The notes under the pieces were generated by a model. That model was not told the DNA's origin. It was given only the letters and a program-made list of their open reading frames with translations, and made no database searches. A program made the translations under genes and the position numbers. This document shows, piece after piece, positions 36,567 through 46,421 of a stretch of DNA of 64,000 nucleotides. Positions within the stretch are counted from its first letter, which is position 1; every line of letters starts with the position of its first letter. Source of the DNA: Synechocystis salina LEGE 00031 (GTDB taxonomy: Bacteria; Cyanobacteriota; Cyanobacteriia; Cyanobacteriales; Microcystaceae); NCBI RefSeq assembly GCF_015207985.1, contig NZ_JADEVV010000004.1, forward strand, positions 1 to 64,000, in the 5' to 3' direction.

Positions 36567-38417
36567 TTATCCTCCCCAGCCGAGCCAGGAAAATCCTTGG
36601 TAGAAAATAAAGCTAAACAGCCAAGCTGTTATCAGGGGAATTACCACGGCAATAATGGTATAGACAAGGGATTTGCTTTCCCCCCAAATAGCGCCAAGGG
36701 TAGTAAGGCAAGGAATATAGATCAGACTAAATAGACAATAACTAAATCCCTGGGCAAAGGTCACCGTACTATGGATCTGATCAGAGACAGCGTCGGAATT
36801 ATTGAGGCCGTAAATAACAGTTAGGGCTGCCACTTGAATTTCTTTGGCCACAAAACCAAAAATCAGGGAAACCGTTAAAAAGGGATTAATGCCCAAGGGA
36901 TTCATTAACGGCTGGAAAAGACTGCCGATGCGGCCAGCAAAAGTGTCTAAACCCGTACTGCCTTCAGGAAAGCTGGTTAAAAACCAAATCAGGCTACTAC
37001 CGATAATCATAAATATCGATAAACGGGCAACAAATTCTCGCATCTCTCCCCAGACTCGCAAAAATACTTGCTTGAAGGTGGGCAAGCGGTAGGGGGGTAA
37101 TTCTAATACGAAGGGGTCCCGGGCTTGGAAGTAATGAAAACGACTTAATACGGAGGCGACGGTAAAGGCAGCCATAAAGCTCATCAAATATAGTAAAAAT
37201 AGGGCGATCGCCCCTTGGGTACCGGGCATAACGGCGGCCAAGATAAAAACAAATACTTGCAGGCGGGCAGAGCAGAGAGAAAAGGGAATGACCAACATGG
37301 CCAGGAGTCGCATTCCCCGGCTACGCATCACCCTAGTACCCATAATGGCAGGGACGTTACAGCCAAACCCCATCATTTGCAAAACAAAGCTCCGACCATC
37401 TAGCCCCAATCGCCCCATGAGGGCGTCCATTAGGTAGGCAGCCCGGGAGAGGTAGCCACTGCCCTCTAAAATTCCCATGACCATGAAAAATATGGCCACC
37501 AAGGGTACAAAGGAGAGTAGGGCGGCAAACCCGGTCCAAATACCGTCCAAGAGCAGTTCTTGCAGGATAGTGGGTAGAGGGGAAAATAACGGCTCTAAGA
37601 CATTGCTTTGCAACCAACCAGTGACTACATCCACAGGATCGGCACTGGGCAAACCCACATTCCAAATTACCCAAAACACGCCAAACATGGAGGCGAAGAA
37701 GAGGGGCAGACCAAACAAGGGATGGAGCATCACCCCGTCAATGGCATTGGTGAGGGTGCGGGCAGTGGGAGACGGCATCTGCACCACACCAGCCAGGGCC
37801 GTTTCCATATCGGCGATCGCCACGGGATGGTGGGAAAGAACATTAACCAGATCGGGAATTTGGTAGGCTTCCGGTTGCTGCGCCACAGCACGACCAATGG
37901 CATCCATGGCCCGGGGACAGCCGGTGCCGTATTTCGCACTGATGGGATAGAGGGGCAGACCAAGCCTTTCCTGGAGGGCGGCCACATCAATTTGCACTCC
38001 GTAGCGCTTAGCTTCGTCAGCTAGGTTTAAGAGGGCGATCGCCGGAATGCCCAGGGTTTGTACCTGAAGAAGAAGACGGATTTGCCGGTCAATTTGGGCT
38101 GCATTCACCACCACCACCACCAAGTTGACAGCATAGTCAACAAGGAAGCGTTGCACCACTCGTTCATCTTCGGAAAAGCCATTGAGGTCATAGATGCCCG
38201 GTAGATCGACAAACTCGATGGGTTCCCCCTGTAACGGCACCACCGCCCGGAATAGGTCCACCGTCAATCCTGGCCAGTTGGCGATCGCCGCATTGGCTTT
38301 GGTAATCCGGTTGAAGAAAGTGGATTTGCCCGTATTGGGCTGACCAATAAAAGCAATCCTTTTTTTCACACCGGGACGACTGGACTGGACTGACCCCCGC
38401 TGGCAATGACTTACCAT
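36567..38417 (-). CDS. feoB: Ferrous iron transporter FeoB
   Basis: FeoB imports ferrous iron across the inner membrane and carries a G-protein domain. The N-terminal GTPase motifs are GQPNTGKSTFFNRI near residue 26, NWPGLTVDL near 48, FVDLPGIYDLNG near 70 and LLNLADEAKR near 131. The last departs from the strict NKxD pattern, as FeoB proteins often do. The membrane domain from about residue 235 has Gate motifs with FGCNVPAIMGTRVMRS and, later, VAKEIQVAALTVIYG. The length of 616 residues is on the short side for the family. It follows feoA by 7 bases and matches slr1392 of PCC 6803 (from memory). Confidence 0.96.
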   Translation of the reverse strand: MVSHCQRGSVQSSRPGVKKRIAFIGQPNTGKSTFFNRITKANAAIANWPGLTVDLFRAVVPLQGEPIEFVDLPGIYDLNGFSEDERVVQRFLVDYAVNLVVVVVNAAQIDRQIRLLLQVQTLGIPAIALLNLADEAKRYGVQIDVAALQERLGLPLYPISAKYGTGCPRAMDAIGRAVAQQPEAYQIPDLVNVLSHHPVAIADMETALAGVVQMPSPTARTLTNAIDGVMLHPLFGLPLFFASMFGVFWVIWNVGLPSADPVDVVTGWLQSNVLEPLFSPLPTILQELLLDGIWTGFAALLSFVPLVAIFFMVMGILEGSGYLSRAAYLMDALMGRLGLDGRSFVLQMMGFGCNVPAIMGTRVMRSRGMRLLAMLVIPFSLCSARLQVFVFILAAVMPGTQGAIALFLLYLMSFMAAFTVASVLSRFHYFQARDPFVLELPPYRLPTFKQVFLRVWGEMREFVARLSIFMIIGSSLIWFLTSFPEGSTGLDTFAGRIGSLFQPLMNPLGINPFLTVSLIFGFVAKEIQVAALTVIYGLNNSDAVSDQIHSTVTFAQGFSYCLFSLIYIPCLTTLGAIWGESKSLVYTIIAVVIPLITAWLFSFIFYQGFSWLGWGG

Positions 38418-38424
38418 AATCGCC

Positions 38425-38664
38425 CTACTCTCCTAAGGTAATCTGCACCAATTGGGCTTCACTGCGGCGCATGGCCACTTCGGTGGTACTGCCAATGCGG
38501 AGGTGGAGCGGTCCCCCCAAACCAGCCTTGCGGAGTAATTGAATCGGTTTATCAGGAATAATTCCCATTGCTTCTAGGCGATTAACCAAGCCCTGACCGT
38601 GATTTCCCAGTAAAATTTGCTCCACAAAAGCCACCTGGCCCACCGACAAATCCAATAACGTCAT
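38425..38664 (-). CDS. feoA: Ferrous iron transport protein FeoA
   Basis: FeoA is a small SH3-like cytosolic partner of FeoB. The chosen start gives 79 residues beginning MTLLDLSVGQVAFVEQILLG, followed by RLEAMGIIPDKPIQLLRKAG and ends with a MRRSEAQLVQI segment, all typical. The frame extends 10 codons further upstream to 38694, but that would place a 17-bp perfect palindrome inside the gene, and the shorter form fits the family better. It is cotranscribed with feoB. Confidence 0.93.
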   Translation of the reverse strand: MTLLDLSVGQVAFVEQILLGNHGQGLVNRLEAMGIIPDKPIQLLRKAGLGGPLHLRIGSTTEVAMRRSEAQLVQITLGE

Positions 38665-38682
38665 GGTTTTCCAAAAACTGCA

Positions 38683-38699
38683 AATAATTCTCAATTATT
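38683..38699 (-). promoter_or_regulatory. Fur-box-like palindrome upstream of feoA
   Basis: The 17-bp sequence AATAATTCTCAATTATT is a perfect 7-3-7 palindrome, 18 bases upstream of the feoA start codon. Its A/T-rich arms around a CTC/GAG centre resemble Fur sites of cyanobacterial iron genes. Repression of feoAB by Fur under iron sufficiency is inferred. Confidence 0.7.
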
Positions 38700-38908
38700 A
38701 AATTAGCACTGTTTGTTAAGAATAGATCTCAAAAATAATTGTGAGTATAATCACTTACCATTGATTAAACTCGATGCAAAGGATCAAAAAAATTAGGCCC
38801 AGGGTAGATGCTTGGGATGGCATTGCTGTGAACTAGAAAAAATATCCCCAACTATTTGGGAATCGAGCCTTGGGCTTTTAGTGGGTTAAGGGAAATCCCC
38901 GATGGCAG

Positions 38909-39379
38909 CTAGGATTCCAGTAAAACAGTACGACCATTTTGATTAGTGCGGTAAACCCAATTTTTTTCTCCCGATTGCACCGTCACCTGCCAACCTGGGG
39001 TCATCACTTGGGCGCACATTTGCCCTTCCTGGGCTAAACCAAGGCAACTGTCTGGCCAGGTTTTATTTTCTGAGGACTGGACTTGGAATGCACTGGTTGG
39101 TTCACCGGTACGTTGAGCGAGGTCAGCTATGATTTTGTCGGCGATCGCCTGGGGAAGCATGGGAGATGGGGAAGCTAAAGGACTAGGGGAAGGGGGTTGG
39201 TTGGCGATGGCGGAGGAGTTTTGCCCTGGGGGGGATAAACCCTGGTCGGCGTAGGCACAACCCTGGACTGGACCAATACTGAGCAAACTAAACAATAATA
39301 ATGTGCCCAGAAATTTGCCGCCATTGGCAGATTTTCCCGGTTTTCTCGGTTGGGAATAGGTTAGATGGGGGTCGGACAT
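38909..39379 (-). CDS. Secreted or anchored hypothetical protein next to ftsH
   Basis: I do not recognise a named family. The 156-residue protein has an N-terminal hydrophobic segment (about residues 23-42: FLGTLLLFSLLSIGPVQGCAY) that could be a signal peptide, possibly of lipoprotein type. A Pro/Ser-rich linker follows (about 47-75), then a compact domain ending KTWPDSCLGLAQEGQMCAQ, MTPGWQVTV and NWVYRTNQNGRTV. That domain, with its two cysteines, recurs in cyanobacterial exported proteins. It begins 15 bases after the ftsH stop and is probably cotranscribed with it (slr1391 position). Confidence 0.7.
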   Translation of the reverse strand: MSDPHLTYSQPRKPGKSANGGKFLGTLLLFSLLSIGPVQGCAYADQGLSPPGQNSSAIANQPPSPSPLASPSPMLPQAIADKIIADLAQRTGEPTSAFQVQSSENKTWPDSCLGLAQEGQMCAQVMTPGWQVTVQSGEKNWVYRTNQNGRTVLLES

Positions 39380-39393
39380 TATGGAGATGGGGG

Positions 39394-41391
39394 CTACTTA
39401 CCCGCTAAAGCAGGCTGTTTCTGAGATTTTTGATAACTTTCCACCAGTTGCCGAAAATGCTCTCCTTCAATGGTTTCTTGATCAATCAGGGCGTCCACCA
39501 ATAAATCCATCAAATTGCGGTTGTCTTCGATGATGCGGGTGGCCCGTTGGTGGGCGGCGGTGACAATGGCTTGGATTTCCCGGTCAATGCGGGCGGCAAT
39601 ATCTTCGGAGTATTCCGATCTTTTACCCCAATCGCCACCGCTGTAATTACGATCGCCCTCTTCCTCTAACGCCACCAAGCCGAGGGAGGACATGCCTAGT
39701 TTCGTCACCATTTGTCGGGCTAGGTAGGTGATTTTTTCGATGTCATTACCGGCCCCGGTGGTCACCTCGTCGTCACCAAAAATAACTTCCTCCGCTACCC
39801 TGCCCCCCAACAATCCGGCGATGCGGGCAATCATTTGGTTGCGGGTCATGAGGCTTTGGTCTTCATCGGGGGTGAACCAGGTTAAACCTTGGGCTTGACC
39901 CCGGGGAATGAGGGTAACTTTTTCCACTGGATCATGGCCAGGACAGAGGGTACCAATTAAGGCATGGCCGACTTCGTGGTAGGCAATTAACCTTTTGCTT
40001 TTACTGTCCACCAAAGGAGTCCCTTCCATACCGGCCACTACCCGGTCAATGGCATCATTCACTTCCGCCATGGTGATGGCATCCTTGCGCCGCCGAGCAG
40101 TGAAAATGGCCGCTTCATTTAACACATTGGCTAAATCTGCCCCGGTGAATCCTGGAGTCCTGCGGGCGATCGCCGCTAACTGGACTTCTTCGTGCAATTT
40201 TTTATTTTGGGCGTGGATTGCCAAAATTAATTCCCTGCCCTGCACATCGGGATAATCCACTGTCACCTGGCGATCGAACCGTCCCGGCCGCAAAAGGGCC
40301 AAATCCAACACGTCGGGCCGGTTAGTGGCCGCAATGACAATGATGCCGCTATTACCTTCAAAGCCATCCATTTCCGTCAGCAATTGGTTGAGGGTCTGTT
40401 CCCGTTCATCGTTGCCGCCGCCGTAGCCCACGCCCCGTTGCCGACCCACCGCATCAATTTCATCGATAAAGACTAAGCAGGGGGCATTTTCCTTCGCTTT
40501 TTTGAATAAATCCCTCACTCGGGAAGCTCCCACCCCCACAAACATTTCCACAAATTCCGAACCGGAAATGCTGAAAAATGGCACCCCCGCCTCCCCGGCG
40601 ATCGCCTTGGCCAATAAAGTTTTGCCCGTACCGGGAGGGCCGATGAGTAAAACGCCCCGGGGAATTTTGGCCCCAATGGCGGTAAATTTTTCCGGCTGCT
40701 TGAGGAAAGTCACCACTTCTTGCAATTCTTCCTTCGCTTCATCAATGCCGGCCACATCGTCAAAACCGACACCGGTTTTTGCTTCCATTTGGAACCGGGC
40801 CTTAGATTTGCCGAAACTCATGGCCTGCCCCGACGCATTGGCGGATCGACGCACCACCATCACCACCAAACCGATCAAAATAGCCACCACCAGCAAATTG
40901 GTCAATAGACCATACAGGGCCGAATTATCCGGGGTGCGGTTGATGTCTAAATCAATGGTTTCAGAACGACTGCGCAGGAGGTTGAGCAACTCTGGGTTAT
41001 TGTCTAGCAACTGCACCGTTTGGGGCTTAGACCCTGGGGGCGCATCCTTGAGGGTTACGATCGCCTGGCGGCGGTTAGTGTCCACTTCCACCTTGGCCAC
41101 CTGATTGGCCTTGATGGCATCGATCAACTGCCCATAGTTCATTTTGGGTTCAGCGGAACGGGAGGAGCCAGAGCCAAACAAGGAGCGGGGCTGAGTTTCT
41201 CCATTGCTGGAGCTAGGGGATTGGGGGGCACTAGGACTGGCCTTGGGTTGGGCCCCATCTCCCCCTTCCTGGGCCAGGGTGGATACTGGTAGAACTAGGG
41301 TGCCAGCTACCAGTAAACCCATCCCCAAACGGTGCCAAAAGCGGCTAGGGCTGGAGAAAAAATGGCGATCGGAACGGGGACGATGACTCAT
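39394..41391 (-). CDS. ftsH: FtsH AAA+ zinc metalloprotease (FtsH1-like)
   Basis: FtsH is a membrane-bound ATP-dependent protease. The 665-residue protein has an N-terminal signal-like hydrophobic segment (about residues 20-38), a low-complexity Pro/Ser stretch and a second membrane helix near 162-182. The AAA domain has Walker [22 protein letters not shown], Walker [17 protein letters not shown] and the second region of homology ending RPGRFDRQV. The zinc site is [11 protein letters not shown]. Its neighbours feoA and feoB match slr1390 (FtsH1) of PCC 6803. FtsH1/FtsH3 complexes there are reported to control Fur turnover, which would make the iron-gene context meaningful (from memory). Confidence 0.95.
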   Translation of the reverse strand: MSHRPRSDRHFFSSPSRFWHRLGMGLLVAGTLVLPVSTLAQEGGDGAQPKASPSAPQSPSSSNGETQPRSLFGSGSSRSAEPKMNYGQLIDAIKANQVAKVEVDTNRRQAIVTLKDAPPGSKPQTVQLLDNNPELLNLLRSRSETIDLDINRTPDNSALYGLLTNLLVVAILIGLVVMVVRRSANASGQAMSFGKSKARFQMEAKTGVGFDDVAGIDEAKEELQEVVTFLKQPEKFTAIGAKIPRGVLLIGPPGTGKTLLAKAIAGEAGVPFFSISGSEFVEMFVGVGASRVRDLFKKAKENAPCLVFIDEIDAVGRQRGVGYGGGNDEREQTLNQLLTEMDGFEGNSGIIVIAATNRPDVLDLALLRPGRFDRQVTVDYPDVQGRELILAIHAQNKKLHEEVQLAAIARRTPGFTGADLANVLNEAAIFTARRRKDAITMAEVNDAIDRVVAGMEGTPLVDSKSKRLIAYHEVGHALIGTLCPGHDPVEKVTLIPRGQAQGLTWFTPDEDQSLMTRNQMIARIAGLLGGRVAEEVIFGDDEVTTGAGNDIEKITYLARQMVTKLGMSSLGLVALEEEGDRNYSGGDWGKRSEYSEDIAARIDREIQAIVTAAHQRATRIIEDNRNLMDLLVDALIDQETIEGEHFRQLVESYQKSQKQPALAGK

Positions 41392-41490
41392 GGACGTTTT
41401 AAACTAAAAAATTCCAGCAGAGGGGAAAAACTCCAACCCCCATGATAGCTTGGGTCTTTGATTAACAAAATGTAACGAACTGCTTTAACT

Positions 41491-42075
41491 ATGGTTTTAA
41501 CTCCCTCCACCATGCTCACCCTCGGTACCCAAGCACCGGATTTTTCCCTCTGGGACGTGACCACGGAAAAGTCCCTGACCCTAGGGGAAGCCATGGGGGA
41601 AAAAGGCCTACTGGTGATGTTCATCTGTTGTCATTGTCCCTTTGTGAAGCATATCCAGGCCCAGTTAAGTCAGTTGGGTAAGGATTACCAAAACTCTGGT
41701 TTGGCCATGGTGGCCATCAGCGCTAACGATGCGGCCAAGTACCCCGATGACGCTCCCCCAGGCCTGAAAAAAATGGCCCAGGATTGGGACTATCGCTTCC
41801 CGGTGCTGTACGACGAAACCCAGGCGATCGCCAAGGCCTACCGAGCGGCTTGCACCCCCGACTTTTTCCTCTTTGATGCCCAGGGGAAATTAGCTTACCG
41901 GGGCCAGTTGGATGATAGTCGTCCTAGCAATGGTTTGCCTGTGACCGGAGTCGACCTGAGACAGGCGATGGATTTAGTGCTGGCAGGTAGCCCTGTGCCA
42001 ACGGAACAAAAACCCAGCATTGGTTGCAACATTAAGTGGAAACCGGGTAATGAACCCGATTATCAAAGCAATTAG
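41491..42075 (+). CDS. Thioredoxin-fold peroxiredoxin-like protein
   Basis: The 194-residue cytosolic protein has the AhpC/TSA-type thioredoxin fold. Typical segments are LTLGTQAPDFSLWDVTTEKSL near residue 9, VMFICCHCPFVKHIQAQL near 42, VAISANDAAKYPDDAP near 72 and AYRAACTPDFFLFDAQGKLAYRGQ near 110. The C-terminus ends with PSIGCNIKWKPGNEPDY, a conserved cysteine-containing tail of this subfamily. The CCHC motif is not the standard peroxiredoxin PxxxTxxC, so the oxidant or partner is uncertain. It is divergent from ftsH and lies 78 bases before the RNase gene. Confidence 0.85.
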   Translation: MVLTPSTMLTLGTQAPDFSLWDVTTEKSLTLGEAMGEKGLLVMFICCHCPFVKHIQAQLSQLGKDYQNSGLAMVAISANDAAKYPDDAPPGLKKMAQDWDYRFPVLYDETQAIAKAYRAACTPDFFLFDAQGKLAYRGQLDDSRPSNGLPVTGVDLRQAMDLVLAGSPVPTEQKPSIGCNIKWKPGNEPDYQSN

Positions 42076-42153
42076 GCGGTGAAAAATCTAAGGGGGAGTA
42101 ACCCCTGTGCCAAAATAACGGGAGAGTAATTGTGACGGGGCAAAGGCATTCCG

Positions 42154-44154
42154 GTGGAAAAAGGCAAACTAATTGAATTTCGGCATCAAGGGGAACGGCG
42201 GTTGGCGGTGGTCGATCGCCCGGACGGCAAAAAGGATTGGGTGGTTATTGACCACCAGGGCCAGAGCCATAAACTGAAGCCCCAGCGGGTGGAGTACGAA
42301 ATTCCCGGCGGCCCCTATACCACCGACGATTTGCCCAGTTTTTTGGGGGAGGTGGAACCATACCTCGATCCTTCTAGTTTGGAGGTGGCCTGGGAATTGT
42401 TAGTGGAAGATGGGGAAAGCATTACCCCGGCCGATTTAGCCCTCTTGCTGTTTTCTGGCCAGAGCCCCAGCCAATGCTATGCCGCCCATGCCCTGCTAGC
42501 GGAAGATAAGCTCTACTTCAAACAAAAAGGCGATCGTTACGAACCCCGCCCCAGTGGTCAAATTGAAGAAATCAAACATCAAATGCGGGTGCAAGCCCAA
42601 AAAGAAGAGGAGCAACAGGGTTTTATTGACCGAGTCAACCAAGTCCTGGCCGGAGAAATCGTAACTTGGCAGGGGAGCGATCGCCTACGGCTAGAAGCCC
42701 TAGAGAAATTCATCCTTTTCCCGGACCAAAACCATCGCCAAGCCTTGGATATTTTGCAAAGCCTTGATAAACCTGGCCGCACCGACGAAACCCAAAACCT
42801 CCTGATAGAATTAGGCATCTGGCAACGCCATGAAAATCTCTTTTTGCGTCGTAGTGCTTATCCCAACCAATTCCCCGCAAAGGTATCTGATGTGGCCCAT
42901 GCTTACCTAACCAATCCTCCCCCCGACCCCGACCAAGAACGCCTCGATTTGACCGCCCTGAAGACCTACACCATCGACGATGAAAGTACTTCGGAAATTG
43001 ACGATGGTCTGAGTGTGGAAACCTTGGCGGACGGTGGCCATCGGCTTTGGATTCATGTGGCTGACCCCACCCGACTATTGAGTCCCAACGACGAACTAGA
43101 TTTAGAAGCCCGTAAGCGCAGCACCAGTCTTTACCTCCCCACGGGCATGATTTCCATGTTTCCGCCGGAATTGGCCACAGGACCCATGAGTTTACTCCAG
43201 GGCCAGCGGTGCGTGGCCCTCAGCTTTGGGGTGATTTTAGACGAAGTCGGAGCGGTGACGGATTTTACCATTGCCCCCAGTTGGGTCAAGCCCACCTATC
43301 GCCTCACCTATGAGGACGTGGACGAAATGCTGGTGCTGAAAATCCAGGGGGAACCGGAATTACCCTTACTAGCTGAGGCGGCTAAAAAACGGGCCCAATG
43401 GCGTAAATCCCAGGGGGCCATCACTATCAAAATGCCGGAAGCCATCATCAAGGTCAACGCTGACGAAGAAGTGCAAATATATCTCCAAGAAACCTCCGTT
43501 GCTCGGCAACTGGTGGCGGAAATGATGATCCTGGCTGGAGAAGTGGCGGGGCGTTTCTCTCAAGAGCATGGCATCCCGGTGCCATTTCGAGGCCAGCCCC
43601 AACCAGAGTTACCTTCCGATGAAGAATTGCTGTCCCTGCCGCCTGGTCCCGTGCGGGAATGTGCGGTGCGCCGTTGTATGCCCCGTAGTGAAGTGGGCAT
43701 TACCCCCAGTCGCCATGCCAGTTTGGGGTTAGACCTCTATTCCCAAGCCACTTCCCCCATCCGTCGCTACACCGATTTAATTACCCATTTTCAAATTAAG
43801 GCCTATCTGCGGGGGGAACCGTTGCCTTTTTCCGGGGAGCAAGTGCAGGAAATTTTATATAGCGTTATGCCCTCTTCTAAGGAGGCCACCTTGGTGGAAC
43901 GACAAACTAACCGCTACTGGAGCCTGGAATTTCTGCGGCGCAATATTAATGAGGTGTGGCAGGGGGTGATGCTCCGTTGGTTACGGGAGGATGATGGTCT
44001 GGGATTAATTCTCCTGGAAGAGTTGGGACTGGAACTACCCCACCGCTTTGACCGCCCCATTTCCCCTGGCGATCGCCTGAGCTTGAAAGTTAGTAACGCT
44101 GATCCACACCGAGACGAAATCCGTTTTCGGGAATTGCTGGCTAACGAAGCCTAG
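42154..44154 (+). CDS. RNase II/R family exoribonuclease
   Basis: The 666-residue protein degrades RNA 3' to 5'. The RNB catalytic domain starts near residue 265 with TIDDESTSEIDDGLSVE, which has the magnesium-binding Asp residues, followed by LWIHVADPTRLLSPNDELDLEA. Later come FRGQPQPE and YSQATSPIRRYTDLITHFQI near 530. The C-terminal S1-like region is short. It matches sll1290 of PCC 6803 and the plastid RNR1 group (from memory). Translation begins at a GTG (42154). Confidence 0.93.
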   Translation: MEKGKLIEFRHQGERRLAVVDRPDGKKDWVVIDHQGQSHKLKPQRVEYEIPGGPYTTDDLPSFLGEVEPYLDPSSLEVAWELLVEDGESITPADLALLLFSGQSPSQCYAAHALLAEDKLYFKQKGDRYEPRPSGQIEEIKHQMRVQAQKEEEQQGFIDRVNQVLAGEIVTWQGSDRLRLEALEKFILFPDQNHRQALDILQSLDKPGRTDETQNLLIELGIWQRHENLFLRRSAYPNQFPAKVSDVAHAYLTNPPPDPDQERLDLTALKTYTIDDESTSEIDDGLSVETLADGGHRLWIHVADPTRLLSPNDELDLEARKRSTSLYLPTGMISMFPPELATGPMSLLQGQRCVALSFGVILDEVGAVTDFTIAPSWVKPTYRLTYEDVDEMLVLKIQGEPELPLLAEAAKKRAQWRKSQGAITIKMPEAIIKVNADEEVQIYLQETSVARQLVAEMMILAGEVAGRFSQEHGIPVPFRGQPQPELPSDEELLSLPPGPVRECAVRRCMPRSEVGITPSRHASLGLDLYSQATSPIRRYTDLITHFQIKAYLRGEPLPFSGEQVQEILYSVMPSSKEATLVERQTNRYWSLEFLRRNINEVWQGVMLRWLREDDGLGLILLEELGLELPHRFDRPISPGDRLSLKVSNADPHRDEIRFRELLANEA

Positions 44155-44655
44155 GATAAAGAGTCTGTGTTTTTATAGTCCCACTTGAAAGGCCGTTTTT
44201 GGCATTCTATCCAGGTTGGGTATTTGTTTTTATTGTGGTTTACGGTGGATTAGTTCTACAAAAAATATCTATTTATAACAAAAAAAGTCTTCTTGTATAA
44301 GTAAAAATTGTGTTTCCACTTAGGTATTTGTGTAAATAAAATTTGAGCCCCCACTTAAGTAGTTGAACACTGAAATTTAATTACAATAAATGTAGCAACA
44401 GATACTACTAAGAGAGGACGTTTCCCATAAATTGAGGTGCAAAAAGGATTCGGGGATGTATGCTTGGTGTACAAATTGGGTAGTGCTTGATTTTGGACAG
44501 AAGATAGGGTTAGACTCTACTCGTTAATTTTTTTTGTTCTCATTATGAAAAGTTAACTTAGGATTAAAAAATGGTTAACTTACAGAATTAATAAGAATTG
44601 ACAGGTTTAACTCCGCCCTTGATGGACTTTTTTGCTCAAACGCCATTGTTGTCCT
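44155..44655. other. A/T-rich intergenic region upstream of the chemotaxis operon
   Basis: These roughly 500 bases have no confident gene. They probably contain the promoter of the chemotaxis operon. Two exact copies of GTTAACTTA lie 22 bases apart (listed separately), and TTGACA occurs at 44597-44602 without a good -10 at the right distance. Two loosely similar stretches, CCACTTAGGTATTTGTG and CCACTTAAGTAGTTGAA, lie near 44317 and 44352. Confidence 0.45.
44552..44582 (+). promoter_or_regulatory. Tandem GTTAACTTA direct repeats
   Basis: GTTAACTTA occurs at 44552-44560 and 44574-44582, a 22-base period close to two helical turns, about 75 bases before the first gene of the chemotaxis operon. 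Such spacing is typical of a dimeric regulator binding one face of DNA; the regulator is unknown. Confidence 0.4.
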
Positions 44656-45870
44656 ATGCAGTCTCCCCTGTCTCCTTCCCCAGATACGAATCAGACTCTA
44701 TTGGAGCTGGCCTATCCCCCGCCGCCTCCCCCTAATGTTATGGAAGCCTCAGCGTCGCCGGTTACTGAAAATCCGAACCTCTATCAGATTTTGCAGAGTC
44801 TCATCGTTAATGAGAGTTCGGGTAAGCTCATTGTCCATAGTCAGGCTAACCCTGATGTTCAATGGCGCGTTTATCTTGGCAATGGCCGCATACATTATGC
44901 AGGGAGTGAGCAGGGGCAACGGGAAAGGCTCAGTTACCTTTTCCAGCGGTATATTCCCACGAAGAACATCCGTCTAGAAGAGCCCATTGCAAGCGACTAT
45001 CAGTACCTCTGTGAGTTGTGGGATTCCCAGCAGTTTTCCTTTCAAGAAATTCGTTCCATTCTGGCCAAGTTGACCCAGGAAGCATTGGTACAAATCCTTT
45101 CCCTATCCCAGCCGGTGTGTGTGTTCGAGGAAACGGTGGGTTTGGATCGTTTGTTGCTCTATCTTGATTTCAAGCAGTTGATGCAGCCCGCCACCCAGGA
45201 GATCAAACATTGGCTCAAGGTCCGCACTGTTATCAATTCCCCTTTTCAAAGGGCGATCGCCGACAATGTGGATGCGATTTTGCCTGGGCTATGTAAGCTT
45301 GAGCACATCACCAGCGACTTGCTGAACCGCTACCAAAAACTGCCGGAATTGGTGGCACAGGAAACATGTGTGTATGAGATTGCTGAATCCCTAAACACCA
45401 GCACCCTCAACGTGGCGATCGTTCTCAAAACCTTAGTGGACCAAGGGATAATCTCCATGGGGCCCTACGAACCCCAGGAGGAGGATAATCGCCCCGTCAT
45501 TGCCTGTGTGGATGACAGTCCCTCTATCCAAAGGGTAGTGAGCTTTGCTCTGGAGGCCACCGGCTTTAAGGTGATCAATATTAAACAGGCCGCCAGCGCC
45601 CTAACCACCTTGATGCATGCCAAACCGGCTCTGATTTTGATGGACATCAATATGCCCGACATTGACGGCTATCAACTGTGCAGTATTTGCAATAAATCTG
45701 AAGCACTCAAACATATTCCCATTGTGATGTTGACCGGCCGCAGTGGGGTTTTAGACCGGGTAAAAGCTAAAATGCACGGCTCCGTTGGCTATATTTGCAA
45801 GCCCTTCCAACCCCAGGAATTGGTGGAAACAGTGCAGAGCTTTATTTCCGTTAATCCCATGACGGTTTAA
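44656..45870 (+). CDS. PatA-type response regulator (Tax2-like)
   Basis: The 404-residue protein has an N-terminal DUF4388-like/PATAN region (about residues 40-260: NLYQILQSLIVNESSGKLIVH) and a C-terminal CheY-like receiver (about 285-400). The receiver has CVDDSPSIQR, phosphoacceptor Asp in ILMDINMPDIDGYQL, and MLTGRSG followed by YICKPFQP with the conserved Lys. PATAN proteins act downstream of phototaxis and pilus chemotaxis systems. A TTG opens the frame at 44632; the ATG at 44656 is used. It begins a five-gene run resembling sll1291-sll1296 (Tax2) of PCC 6803 (from memory). Confidence 0.88.
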   Translation: MQSPLSPSPDTNQTLLELAYPPPPPPNVMEASASPVTENPNLYQILQSLIVNESSGKLIVHSQANPDVQWRVYLGNGRIHYAGSEQGQRERLSYLFQRYIPTKNIRLEEPIASDYQYLCELWDSQQFSFQEIRSILAKLTQEALVQILSLSQPVCVFEETVGLDRLLLYLDFKQLMQPATQEIKHWLKVRTVINSPFQRAIADNVDAILPGLCKLEHITSDLLNRYQKLPELVAQETCVYEIAESLNTSTLNVAIVLKTLVDQGIISMGPYEPQEEDNRPVIACVDDSPSIQRVVSFALEATGFKVINIKQAASALTTLMHAKPALILMDINMPDIDGYQLCSICNKSEALKHIPIVMLTGRSGVLDRVKAKMHGSVGYICKPFQPQELVETVQSFISVNPMTV

Positions 45871-46023
45871 TCAATTTCACTAACACCATTGACTGCTCAG
45901 GGCGGCTCTAAATTGTGGAGTCAAATTTTAAATCTAATGCCTAAACCACACTCAAATTAATCACCAAGATTGCTGTCACTAGTTTATGATTATTATCGTT
46001 AAGAATTGTCTAGGGAGATACCA

Positions 46024-46389
46024 GTGAAAACTGTTTTAGTTGTGGAAGATACCAAATCTGACCAATTATTGGTTCAGGGCCTTTTGAAATCCATGGGCAC
46101 AGAAACGGTCATTTGCAACAATGCCGACGAGGCTCTGGATTGGCTAGACAAAAACAAGGTGCCGGACTTAATCATGCTGGACATCGTTATGCCAGATGTT
46201 AGTGGTTATGATCTATGTCGCAAAATTCGCGGCGAATTAGCTCTGGAAGATGTGCCCATTGTTTTCTGTTCCACCAAGAACGAAGATTATGACCGGTTTT
46301 GGGCCCTGCGGCAGGGGGGCAATGCTTACTTAATTAAGCCCTATAGCCCCATTGAGTTGATGAAAACCGTTAAGCCCTATATTTCCTAA
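46024..46389 (+). CDS. CheY-like receiver protein (Tax2-like)
   Basis: The stand-alone receiver of 121 residues has VVEDTKSDQ near the N-terminus, phosphoacceptor Asp in IMLDIVMPDVSGYDL near residue 53, FCSTKNEDYDRFW and YLIKPYSP with the conserved Lys. It has no output domain. AGGGAG at 46012-46017 lies 6 bases before a GTG at 46024, which I take as the start over an in-frame TTG at 46006. It lies between the PatA-type gene and the cheW gene. Confidence 0.93.
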   Translation: MKTVLVVEDTKSDQLLVQGLLKSMGTETVICNNADEALDWLDKNKVPDLIMLDIVMPDVSGYDLCRKIRGELALEDVPIVFCSTKNEDYDRFWALRQGGNAYLIKPYSPIELMKTVKPYIS

Positions 46390-46421
46390 AATTTGCCAAT
46401 GCTGACTATGGTGATGGGGTT

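Noticed and set aside
40502-41104. Plus-strand frame of 200 codons opposite ftsH
   Set aside because: It runs antisense through the FtsH Walker motifs and has no domain features of its own.
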